DNA of 64,000 nt from a virus, in the IMG/VR virus record IMGVR_UViG_3300042887_005324, positions 110,042-174,041 of that record; one strand, given 5' to 3'. The translations under genes and the position numbers were made by a program. Below are positions 1 through 7,211 of this stretch, in pieces; position 1 is the stretch's first letter; the number at the start of each line of letters is the position of its first letter. A model generated the notes under the pieces. It saw nothing but the letters and a program-made list of their open reading frames with translations, had not been told where the DNA came from and did not search any database.

Positions 1-1
1 C

Positions 2-331
2 ACATTTAGAGACAAAATATTGGTAAAGGGTTTATCACCAAAAACATTAAGTAAGAAAGCATATCATCCGGGTAGAATATATTTGGGATTTAATCTTCTG
101 ATAACTAAAAATTTAGCTTATCAGTTTGAATATAAAGGAGAATATGTCTTATTTGAAATCGACACAGAAAAAATAGGAGTAAATAATCTAAAATTAAAAG
201 ATTATATTCAGATCTATGATGATCCAGATTTTCCTAAAAATGGCTGCTATACAAATGAAAATATACCTCCAAATTGTATAAAAGAAATTTTAAAATTTAA
301 AAATACTAACGATGAAACAAAAGGTTTATAA
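2..331 (+). CDS. C-terminal part of an unrecognised protein, cut by the left window edge
   Basis: The reading frame is open to the left edge, so the gene probably starts outside the window; a TTG at 20 is the first start-like codon but there is no reason to prefer it. The visible 110 residues hold a segment of the form GLSPKTLSKKAYHPGRIYLG, a hydrophobic strand ending FEIDTEKI, and a C-terminal stretch with YDDPDFP and ENIPPNCIKEI. This layout faintly recalls ADP-ribosyltransferase-fold or 2'-phosphotransferase-like proteins, but no catalytic set can be confirmed. The next gene starts inside its last 20 nt. Function unknown. Confidence 0.7.
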   Translation, partial: TFRDKILVKGLSPKTLSKKAYHPGRIYLGFNLLITKNLAYQFEYKGEYVLFEIDTEKIGVNNLKLKDYIQIYDDPDFPKNGCYTNENIPPNCIKEILKFKNTNDETKGL

Positions 332-509
332 TATTTTGCGAGAAAAGAATATTGACTATAAAAAATTCAATATTGATACATTATGTGATGCGGGTATTAA
401 TAACATTGTAAACAACATAGAGTTTTATTTTGATAAACCTTATTCATGTGAGTCAGTTTTCAAAGAACTATTTACAAGGGGAGTAATTAATTATATAAAT
501 TCTAAGTAA
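312..509 (+). CDS. small hypothetical protein, 65 aa
   Basis: Begins with ATG inside the end of the preceding gene (20 nt overlap), as in translationally coupled phage operons, and ends just before a strong hairpin terminator. The product is small, with mixed charge, a central IVNNIEFYFDKP segment and no recognisable motif or membrane segment. No function can be proposed. Confidence 0.6.
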   Translation: MKQKVYNILREKNIDYKKFNIDTLCDAGINNIVNNIEFYFDKPYSCESVFKELFTRGVINYINSK

Positions 510-512
510 AAA

Positions 513-543
513 GAAAACCTCAGATTAATCTGAGGTTTTTTTT
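513..543. terminator. bidirectional intrinsic terminator
   Basis: Perfect inverted repeat CCTCAGATTAATCTGAGG flanked by A-run on the left and T-run on the right, so it can end transcription from both sides. It lies between convergent genes and includes the stop codon of the minus-strand gene. Confidence 0.85.
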
Positions 544-995
544 ATTGAAGATATTTTATGTCTAAATATTATAAAAGACCAGAAAAATACTAAAAGTAAA
601 TTATAGAAATAATTAAACCATTCTATATTATAGACTGTCTTCAAAAAAATATCAATAATTAGAAATGAAATTATCAGAAATATAAGATACTTAAAGAATG
701 TATTAAAGGTATCTTTAAGTAAGTATAATTTTAATTTATTAATCTTTGAAAATAAACTATATTTTGTAAGAGTGTCGAGTTTTTGATGTCTATAACATTT
801 CTTACAAAGTTGATAGTTACTTTTATTCTGAGATAATATCAAGAGCTTTTGATGTATATCCAGTTCAATTATTTCTTTACAAGAATAACACTTTTCGCCT
901 AATTTTAGTTCAAAAGTAATATATTCACTTTTACGAGCAAGCATTGAGTAATAAATAGCAAAGAATAAAGGAATTAAAATAGTAAGGATAATCAT
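525..995 (-). CDS. small membrane protein with a two-CxxC zinc-ribbon-like segment
   Basis: 156 aa. An N-terminal hydrophobic segment (about residues 2-18) is followed by a cytosolic-looking region with CYSC (near 37-40) and CKKC (near 64-67), which could bind one zinc ion, then two strongly hydrophobic segments in the C-terminal third. Its start codon overlaps the stop of the upstream gene as ATGA, so the pair is coupled. No family is recognised; an inner-membrane location is inferred from the hydrophobic segments. Confidence 0.7.
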   Translation of the reverse strand: MIILTILIPLFFAIYYSMLARKSEYITFELKLGEKCYSCKEIIELDIHQKLLILSQNKSNYQLCKKCYRHQKLDTLTKYSLFSKINKLKLYLLKDTFNTFFKYLIFLIISFLIIDIFLKTVYNIEWFNYFYNLLLVFFWSFIIFRHKISSIKKTSD

Positions 996-1444
996 TTCAA
1001 AAGTGAATTTAACAAATGATTTCTTTTTTCAACTTTATTGATAGTCTTAAAACATTCTGGTCCGAATCCTGTTTCAATAGATTCTGGAACAGTTAATTGT
1101 CTACCACATTTACCACATTTACCATCGTGGTAAATCTCAATTAGTTCTGATAGTTGATTTTTTTGTAATTTATCAATTACATAAGTAAAAACTTTAACAG
1201 ATTGTGAGTCTTGTTTAATATGAGATTTAATTGAATGTTTATAAACATTGTTTTTAACTGATCCGATAAATGTATAGGTATCGGGATTAGTCAAAACATT
1301 GACAAAGTAAAGATCGTATATTTTATGTTTGACTACTTTATAGGTGAATCTATTTTCGGTACTAGTATTTAAGAAAGTAACAAAAGATTTACCACCAAAG
1401 ATAAAGTTTAAGGCTGATTCGTGTTTTATTATTCCAGATACCAT
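992..1444 (-). CDS. DUF6011-type zinc-binding protein
   Basis: 150 aa from the ATG at 1444. The C-terminal part carries HDGKCGKCGRQLT then PESIETGFGPEC, the typical DUF6011 pattern: a CxxC pair and a later GPEC cysteine in a compact zinc site. The frame is open upstream to 1486, but a TATATTTG promoter box lies inside that stretch (1464-1471), so the downstream ATG is the better start. The N-terminal ~100 residues are of unknown role. Such proteins are common in phages and mobile elements; their biochemical role is not established. Confidence 0.8.
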   Translation of the reverse strand: MVSGIIKHESALNFIFGGKSFVTFLNTSTENRFTYKVVKHKIYDLYFVNVLTNPDTYTFIGSVKNNVYKHSIKSHIKQDSQSVKVFTYVIDKLQKNQLSELIEIYHDGKCGKCGRQLTVPESIETGFGPECFKTINKVEKRNHLLNSLLK

Positions 1445-1463
1445 ATTATTTATGATTAGATTA

Positions 1464-1471
1464 CAAATATA
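1464..1471 (-). promoter_or_regulatory. Bacteroidota-type -7 promoter box (TATATTTG)
   Basis: Matches TAnnTTTG on the minus strand, with 19 nt between the box and the ATG at 1444. It supports the shorter start of the DUF6011-type gene. Confidence 0.6.
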
Positions 1472-1510
1472 ACTAAAATTTTTCAAAGAAAAAAGGAAAA
1501 CATGAGAAGT

Positions 1511-1524
1511 TTATAAATAATATT
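1511..1524 (+). promoter_or_regulatory. candidate phage-type promoter box (TTATAAATAATATT)
   Basis: Ends immediately before the ATG of the RuvC-like gene and resembles both the T4 late box TATAAATA and the TTAATATATA-like box found upstream of many genes in this window. The role is inferred from position and recurrence. Confidence 0.4.
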
Positions 1525-2223
1525 ATGAAATATAATCTTATTGGAATTGACCCTTCATTGATTTCTACTGGTGTAGTTATTAATGGTAAAATGTTTAATT
1601 ATTGTCGTGAAAGTGATGCTACTTTATCTAAAGGAGGATTTAGTAAATGGTTCAAGCTTTGTGAAGGCAAAATAGAGTTAAGATATATTAAATATCGTGA
1701 ATTTGAAAATTATTCAGAGGGTGAACTAACTAAATTAAAAGATTATGATTTTATAACTGATATGATCATTTCTGACATTGAAAAGAATATTGATAAGTCT
1801 TTAGAAAGTAAAGTAGCAATTGAGGGTTATAATTTTGGAGCACAAGTAGGTGATTTAATTGATTTAGTTACTTTTTCAACATTACTCAGAAAAAAGATTT
1901 ACGATTATATTACTAAAGACATTACTGTTTTATCGCCATCTACCTTAAAACAAGAATCATGTAAGTTAACTTATAATCCAGTTGATATTGGTAAGAAAAA
2001 ACCAAAATTAGAATGGAGAAATCATTTTGGGATTTCTGGAGGTAATTTCACAAAAAGAGAAATCTTTTTATCAATTGTTGAAAATAGTAATTGGACAGAT
2101 GAATGGGCACTACATTGTAAGGATATACAAGTAGATTTATTAGAAAATAAGACTATTAAAAAACCTTATGAAGATGTCAATGATGCTTATATTCTTTGGC
2201 AGTATTTAAATAAAATCAGTTAA
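1525..2223 (+). CDS. RuvC/RNase H-fold nuclease, probable Holliday junction resolvase
   Basis: 232 aa. The N-terminus has IGIDPSL with the first catalytic aspartate (D9), the middle has VAIEGY with an acidic residue near 100, and the C-terminus has EDVNDAYIL with two further acidic residues, the D-E-D(D) pattern of RuvC-like resolvases. Such enzymes cut branched recombination intermediates before packaging. The protein is longer than bacterial RuvC (about 170 aa), with an insertion between the first and second acidic residues. It is divergently oriented from the DUF6011-type gene and stands alone. Substrate specificity is inferred; another RNase H-fold nuclease is possible. Confidence 0.75.
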   Translation: MKYNLIGIDPSLISTGVVINGKMFNYCRESDATLSKGGFSKWFKLCEGKIELRYIKYREFENYSEGELTKLKDYDFITDMIISDIEKNIDKSLESKVAIEGYNFGAQVGDLIDLVTFSTLLRKKIYDYITKDITVLSPSTLKQESCKLTYNPVDIGKKKPKLEWRNHFGISGGNFTKREIFLSIVENSNWTDEWALHCKDIQVDLLENKTIKKPYEDVNDAYILWQYLNKIS

Positions 2224-2249
2224 AAAGTTAATAACTTTTTCGACTTCGA

Positions 2250-2555
2250 CTAAAAGCCATAGTCATTTAATAGTTCGATTAATCTATCTTTAAAATCTGT
2301 TTTACCATGTTGAGAAGACAGTATACCTTGAATAGTTCTATCAGCTAAAACTTTTCTTTCTTCGACTTGCTCATCTAGCTGTTTTTGTTTCATAGATTTT
2401 TCTTCAAGTTCAGAAAGGTATTTACCAGAAGTTTCTTTTCTTCTTTTTTCGATTTCTTCCAATCTTGCTTTTTCGAAGTCTTCTCTTGCCTTTTGTTGAA
2501 GTTCAAGTTGTCTTTTATAATCGAGTTCTTCGTTGAATTTAGATAAATGTTTCAT
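2250..2555 (-). CDS. small coiled-coil hypothetical protein
   Basis: 101 aa, dominated by charged heptad-like helix (residues about 10-75, rich in E, K, Q, R) with a short non-coiled C-terminus. A TTAATATATA-like box (CTAAATATATA) precedes the start. It lies just downstream of the beta-solenoid structural gene on the same strand. No family recognised; a minor virion or chaperone-type role is possible but not supported by motifs. Confidence 0.65.
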   Translation of the reverse strand: MKHLSKFNEELDYKRQLELQQKAREDFEKARLEEIEKRRKETSGKYLSELEEKSMKQKQLDEQVEERKVLADRTIQGILSSQHGKTDFKDRLIELLNDYGF

Positions 2556-2559
2556 ATTG

Positions 2560-2570
2560 TATATATTTAG
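2560..2570 (-). promoter_or_regulatory. candidate phage late-type promoter box
   Basis: Minus-strand CTAAATATATA, 4 nt upstream of the start at 2555. One member of the recurring TTAATATATA-like set. Confidence 0.4.
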
Positions 2571-2586
2571 TTTTAATATTAAAAAA

Positions 2587-5082
2587 TTATCGTCCTGGTA
2601 CTACAAAACTTGGATCTACTGGAGTATTACCAGTTAAAGGAGTTGATAGGAAATGACCGTGTAAAAGGCCTTTAGGTGATCCGTTTGGTAGATTATTGTA
2701 ATAATAAACTCCTTGTAAGTTGAAATTGGTTCCAGTAAGAGAAGTAATACTTTCGTTATTATTAATTATTAATCTACCTGGCTGAGCATCAATATTTCTT
2801 ACAACAGAAACATTTCTTACATTTACAAATTTAGCAAATTTTTCACCACCGTTATTTTCTTCTTCTTGAAACCAAACATAAAAGAAACTTGCACCAGTTG
2901 TAGTAGTGATGTTGCAAAATCTATCTGGTCTTCCAGTAAAAAACTCATCCATAATAAGTGTAGCACCAGGAACTACTAAAACATTTTCTAACGGACATCT
3001 GTTGAATCCAATTAGTCGAGTTGAGTTAAGTCTAAGAGTAGCGTTTCGACTAATAACTCTACCTCTATTATAAGTTAAAGTACCACTGTAACTAAATGTT
3101 TTACCAGCTTGAAATGTCACTGATTCAGCGTCTATTATAATAGGTAAACTAAAACTTGGAGTTGAAGTAGCTTGATTGTCTATTGTAACTTCACCAACTA
3201 AATAGATTGATGATGTTCCAGAAAAGCTTGGAGCACTACCAGTAAGTATTAAACTTCTAAATAAGTATATTGGATTAACATTAATACTAGTTAGTGTGGT
3301 TGTTACACCCATAGAAAGTGTCCTAGCTTTTACTATTGATGTAAAATTATGTACACCATTTATCAATGTCAAATTGTTTAATAATATTTCACCTGGACTA
3401 AAAGTTACTATATTATTGGCATATTTTGTCATTGTATTGTTATTAGTAAAGGCATCAACATACCCTTTTATCCATTCAAAATTGTGAACAGCAAAATAAC
3501 TACCACCCAGTGTTATAACACCATTGGTATCAATTACAACACCTTGTGTTGCTCCGTATCCAGTCAGAAAACTAGAAATAGTAAGTGTTCCAGTACCAAC
3601 CATTCGAATGACTGTTTGATAAATATTTGATGACCCAGTGACTTGGAAACTACCAGCAACATAAATAGTATTATTAGAACTTGTTATTCCTATTATTGAA
3701 CTTGTAAGTAAGCTACCAGTCAGATAAAGATCACCTCTAGTTATTAACTGATGTGAACCACCGCCACCAGCGTATGTTATGTTAGCAAAAGTCATACCTG
3801 GAGTATCAAAAATTGTAGTATTAGTAGTCATAACTATTGTACTATTAGTGGTAACAAGGTTTCCCGCAACATATCGTAATGTTCCACCATCAAAGTAAAC
3901 TGTTCCGGATATTCTTCTAGTACCTGATGTATTGAATTCGATTAAACCTCTATTTCTAAAAGTAGTACCACCATTCCCCAAAACACTTCCAACACTCCAA
4001 GTACCTGTGCCAACAAGTTTTATATCCGCTCCTCCTGCTAATCTTGTAGCGTTCCCCCATTGTTGTAGATTTTGATTGACCGAGATTGTTAAACCAGTTG
4101 GTAAGAGACTACAGTTCAGAGTTGTTGAGCCAATATCAAAATTGAGAACATCTAATGAGTTTGGTAAAGTAAGTGTTTGACCAGTATTATTATAATAAAG
4201 ACTTCCAGTGAGATTATTATTAGCATCAGTAAAAAGTAAACTATAAGTTCCAAGAGAGAATGAATGTAAAGCTCCACTGCTTCCTAAAGCTAAGTAACCA
4301 CCGATTCTTATATTATTATTCGATGTTAAAACTCCTCCCAGGTTCCAGTTAACTATATTAAAAACTGGATTAAAATTTACAAATGACATAGAACCATATA
4401 AGTGAAAAGTTGTAGTTGTTGGTGGTGCTATTGTACCAGAAACAACAGTAATGGTTGGTCCACCATATCGAACAGTTGAACCAAAAGAAAAAGTACCAGA
4501 AGAATTTATATTTACCGGTAATCGAAAATAACTTGTACCAGAAGTGTGTGACCAGCTACTACTTGCTACAATTCGTGTGGTTCCAGATGGTACTACACCA
4601 GCGGATGGTTGACTATCAATATTGGTACAAGATATTGTAAATCCATTTATTGTGGCACCGGATACTTGACTTGATATAGTGAGTGTTGTAGTTCTCCAAT
4701 CATCTAATAAATTACTGTTGGTACCACCTCTAAATTGTAATGATGGGAAAAAAACTCTATTTGACCTAAAATTACCGCTACCATTTATAGTAAAGAAATT
4801 TGCACCAGCTATACTCATGGTTTGACTACCGGTGAAACCATTATTCACAGATAAAGGTTGTGTTAAAGTGAGTGTACCTGAATAACGAGTACAATCTAAA
4901 GTTCTGACTGTGAATCCTCCTGCGACATTGCTTGTAACATTACCACTTGCTGCTTCAAATATGACATCATCTGTTGATACAGGTGTGCCAGTCACTCCAG
5001 TATAGGTAGGAGATGGTGTACTACTCCAACTTGAGGTAGCGTTCCAGTTTGTAGATGTATTTCTAAGGTAATATAGTGCCAT
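2587..5082 (-). CDS. large beta-solenoid-like virion protein (tail fibre or adhesin)
   Basis: 831 aa, very rich in Ser, Thr, Gly and Asn and poor in charged residues. It starts with a segment typical of G8/adhesin-like repeats (NWNATSSWSS, then DDVIFEAASGNVT), followed by many short strands of the form LTLTGS, TINGSGNF, IYVAGSF, as in parallel beta-helices. It has no signal peptide, so a virion rather than a secreted role fits. It is the last of a run of minus-strand fibre genes and starts 5 nt after the upstream gene ends. Likely a receptor-binding or fibre-tip protein; the assignment rests on composition and context. Confidence 0.7.
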   Translation of the reverse strand: MALYYLRNTSTNWNATSSWSSTPSPTYTGVTGTPVSTDDVIFEAASGNVTSNVAGGFTVRTLDCTRYSGTLTLTQPLSVNNGFTGSQTMSIAGANFFTINGSGNFRSNRVFFPSLQFRGGTNSNLLDDWRTTTLTISSQVSGATINGFTISCTNIDSQPSAGVVPSGTTRIVASSSWSHTSGTSYFRLPVNINSSGTFSFGSTVRYGGPTITVVSGTIAPPTTTTFHLYGSMSFVNFNPVFNIVNWNLGGVLTSNNNIRIGGYLALGSSGALHSFSLGTYSLLFTDANNNLTGSLYYNNTGQTLTLPNSLDVLNFDIGSTTLNCSLLPTGLTISVNQNLQQWGNATRLAGGADIKLVGTGTWSVGSVLGNGGTTFRNRGLIEFNTSGTRRISGTVYFDGGTLRYVAGNLVTTNSTIVMTTNTTIFDTPGMTFANITYAGGGGSHQLITRGDLYLTGSLLTSSIIGITSSNNTIYVAGSFQVTGSSNIYQTVIRMVGTGTLTISSFLTGYGATQGVVIDTNGVITLGGSYFAVHNFEWIKGYVDAFTNNNTMTKYANNIVTFSPGEILLNNLTLINGVHNFTSIVKARTLSMGVTTTLTSINVNPIYLFRSLILTGSAPSFSGTSSIYLVGEVTIDNQATSTPSFSLPIIIDAESVTFQAGKTFSYSGTLTYNRGRVISRNATLRLNSTRLIGFNRCPLENVLVVPGATLIMDEFFTGRPDRFCNITTTTGASFFYVWFQEEENNGGEKFAKFVNVRNVSVVRNIDAQPGRLIINNNESITSLTGTNFNLQGVYYYNNLPNGSPKGLLHGHFLSTPLTGNTPVDPSFVVPGR

Positions 5083-5087
5083 ATCTA

Positions 5088-5510
5088 TTAGTAGTCACCC
5101 GCATAAGCTAAGGCATCAAATTGGTCTTGTGCACCAGCATAAATAGATTGACCTACTAACATTGATTGACCAGAAAGTAAGATTATTGGTTGATCGAAAG
5201 TAAATATTGAAGTTGCTCCAACAGCTGTTGTGCTTCTTGTAGCGGCAGAAGTAACAACTTCACCCACTAATCTGTTATTACTTCCAGTTGTACTATTAAT
5301 AAAAATTCTATGAACCATGTTAGAAGAAGCAGTTGCTGATGATGCTTGTGAGTTTCTAAATCTGACTCCATCAATTCTAGTACCATCGACACCTGATGTA
5401 ACTACTGTAAAAAGTGTACCACTACCGTCAGATGCTGTATTAGCAGTTGTTAATCTAGCTGGTGTAAAGTTACCTTGTTTGATGAAAATTGGTGATGTAT
5501 TAGCTGGCAT
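5088..5510 (-). CDS. small virion structural protein (tail/fibre associated)
   Basis: 140 aa, beginning MPANTSPIFIKQGNF and containing TANTASDGSGT, GVRFRNSQASSATAS and a C-terminal YAGAQDQFDALAYAGDY. This pattern is recurrent in small phage structural proteins encoded in fibre or neck clusters. It is beta-rich, has no cysteines and lies between fibre genes with 5-6 nt spacing, consistent with co-expression. The exact virion position cannot be told from sequence. Confidence 0.65.
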   Translation of the reverse strand: MPANTSPIFIKQGNFTPARLTTANTASDGSGTLFTVVTSGVDGTRIDGVRFRNSQASSATASSNMVHRIFINSTTGSNNRLVGEVVTSAATRSTTAVGATSIFTFDQPIILLSGQSMLVGQSIYAGAQDQFDALAYAGDY

Positions 5511-5515
5511 AATTT

Positions 5516-5767
5516 TTATCTATTTCCATTTATGTAATCAATTAATTCTTGATCACTACTTTCTCTTATTGTTATTGTCATTATTTCATTTTCAACGAAT
5601 CTTAATATTCTGATTTGTTGAATACCTATTGGTTTAGCAGAACCAGTTGTTTCAATCGATTCATATCTACCTTCTGGTAAAAAAGTACAACTAAGTGAAT
5701 ATGTCACTTCTTCAGGATAGGGTCTTGACTCAATCACAAACCCATCAGGTGCGGTATATTTCATCAT
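5516..5767 (-). CDS. small hypothetical protein in the fibre cluster
   Basis: 83 aa; two consecutive ATG codons (5767 and 5764) are possible starts. Mostly beta-strand-like sequence with an acidic C-terminus (SSDQELIDYINGN). A box CAATATATAA lies just upstream on the same strand. No family recognised; context suggests a structural or assembly role. Confidence 0.6.
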   Translation of the reverse strand: MMKYTAPDGFVIESRPYPEEVTYSLSCTFLPEGRYESIETTGSAKPIGIQQIRILRFVENEIMTITIRESSDQELIDYINGNR

Positions 5768-5770
5768 AAC

Positions 5771-5780
5771 TTATATATTG
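5771..5780 (-). promoter_or_regulatory. candidate phage late-type promoter box
   Basis: Minus-strand CAATATATAA, 3 nt before the start codon at 5767. Part of the recurring TTAATATATA-like set. Confidence 0.4.
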
Positions 5781-5793
5781 TATTTTTTATTTT

Positions 5794-7179
5794 TCATATA
5801 AAATTATAGTAATTAAATAAATTTGTTGCTGGTGAAACCCCTGCTGGGCCGATATTTCCTTGAGGACCAGTAGGACCTTGAGGACCAGAACCTTGAGGAC
5901 CAGTAGGCCCTTGAGATCCAGTTGAACCTAAACCAGATGTTCCTTGTGGTCCAGTTGGACCTTGTGAGCCATTGGCACCAGATGAACCTTGAGGTCCAGT
6001 AGGACCCTGTGTGCCTAAACCTTGTGGTCCGGTTGGTCCTTGAATACCGGTATCTCCTTGACTACCCTGAGATCCTGTTGGTCCTTGGAATCCTTGGAGT
6101 CCTTGAGGACCAATGACACCAGAAGAAACGATTGATAAGATAATTGGGTGATTTAGTGGTACAGAATAGGTTCCGCTTACTAAATTAACTGGAAAAGTTA
6201 AATAACTATTATAGATTACAGAGGGTGTACTAGAAATTATCCATTGTTGAAAGTTTGCAGAATCGTTTGAATCTTGGATTGTTAAGTAATCATTTATTTT
6301 AAGTAAGGCCAAGAAAATATCAACATCAATATTGTCGACAGTAAGATGTGAAACATAAATTGTGTTTGAAGCAGTCTGTGTTGAATTACTCCAAGAAATA
6401 GAACCAGTTGCAGGTGGCACAGAGGTAGCACCACCTACATAATTATAAAATGAAGTTGATTGTCCATTTGCTCCTTGAAATCCTTGAGGTCCAGTTGGTC
6501 CTTGAAAACCTTGGTATCCCTGATCACCCTGAAAACCTTGAGGACCTTGATCACCTTGAAATCCAATATCTCCTTGTGGTCCTTGATCACCCTGAAAACC
6601 TTGAGGACCTTGATCGCCTTGAAATCCAACATCTCCTTGTGGTCCTTGATCGCCTTGAAATCCAACATCTCCTTGTGGTCCTACTGGACCTTGATCTCCC
6701 TGAGGACCTTGATCACCTTGTAAACCTTGAGGACCAACATCACCTTGTACACCTTGAGGTCCTTGATCACCTTGTGGTCCTGGATCACCTTGTGGACCTT
6801 GAAACCCTTGATCACCCTGAAATCCCTGAGGGCCTTGATCGCCTTGTGGTCCAGTTGGTCCTTGACTTCCCGAACCTGTTCCACCACCTGCTGGTCCCTG
6901 TGGACCCTGAAATCCTTGTGGTCCGGTCGATCCCACACCAGTCGGACCTTGAAATCCCTGAGGACCGGTTGTTCCCTGAGGACCAGTTGCTCCTTGACTA
7001 CCAGAGCCAGTCCCACCTCCACCACCTGAACCCTGAGGTCCAGTCGGACCCTGAAAACCCTGTGGTCCCGAAGCAGTAGAAACAGTCAAAACCCAACCAT
7101 ATCCATTAAAAATAAATAGATTTCCATTGAATGAATATGTTTGACCAGATGAAGGTGGATTCGGGAAATTAATTGCCAT
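5794..7179 (-). CDS. collagen-like tail fibre protein
   Basis: 461 aa. The N-terminal ~35 residues (NFPNPPSSGQTYSFNGNLF) resemble the start of other phage fibre proteins. Residues about 38-240 are Gly-X-Y triplets dominated by GPQ, GFQ, GDQ and GPT; a globular beta-rich domain follows (about 241-355); a second Gly-X-Y tract covers about 357-448; the C-terminus is a short hydrophobic tail. Gln at the Y position replaces the hydroxyproline of animal collagen. The product is expected to form a trimeric rod. A box TTAATAAATAA lies just upstream. Confidence 0.85.
   Translation of the reverse strand: MAINFPNPPSSGQTYSFNGNLFIFNGYGWVLTVSTASGPQGFQGPTGPQGSGGGGGTGSGSQGATGPQGTTGPQGFQGPTGVGSTGPQGFQGPQGPAGGGTGSGSQGPTGPQGDQGPQGFQGDQGFQGPQGDPGPQGDQGPQGVQGDVGPQGLQGDQGPQGDQGPVGPQGDVGFQGDQGPQGDVGFQGDQGPQGFQGDQGPQGDIGFQGDQGPQGFQGDQGYQGFQGPTGPQGFQGANGQSTSFYNYVGGATSVPPATGSISWSNSTQTASNTIYVSHLTVDNIDVDIFLALLKINDYLTIQDSNDSANFQQWIISSTPSVIYNSYLTFPVNLVSGTYSVPLNHPIILSIVSSGVIGPQGLQGFQGPTGSQGSQGDTGIQGPTGPQGLGTQGPTGPQGSSGANGSQGPTGPQGTSGLGSTGSQGPTGPQGSGPQGPTGPQGNIGPAGVSPATNLFNYYNFI
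5838..6112 (-). repeat. Gly-X-Y collagen-like repeat tract
   Basis: In-frame 9-bp-based tandem repetition encoding GPQ/GPT/GSQ triplets in the C-terminal half of the 461-aa fibre protein. Confidence 0.85.
6463..7068 (-). repeat. Gly-X-Y collagen-like repeat tract
   Basis: About 200 residues of uninterrupted Gly-X-Y, with longer units such as GDQGPQGFQ repeated nearly identically at DNA level. Open frames seen on the other strand here are artefacts of this repetition. Confidence 0.9.
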
Positions 7180-7182
7180 ATC

Positions 7183-7193
7183 TTATTTATTAA
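7183..7193 (-). promoter_or_regulatory. candidate phage late-type promoter box (TTAATAAATAA)
   Basis: Minus strand, 3 nt upstream of the ATG of the 461-aa collagen-like fibre gene; close to the T4 late consensus TATAAATA. Confidence 0.45.
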
Positions 7194-7211
7194 TTAAGTG
7201 GTTTTTCATTT

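Noticed and set aside
2223-2241. Small palindrome AAAAAGTTAATAACTTTTT after the RuvC-like gene as a terminator
   Set aside because: The stem is all A/T apart from one G-C pair and too weak to call; a role as weak terminator remains possible.
6450-7079. Long open frames opposite and out of frame to the collagen-like genes
   Set aside because: They follow from the periodic 9-bp codon pattern of Gly-X-Y tracts and encode low-complexity sequence.
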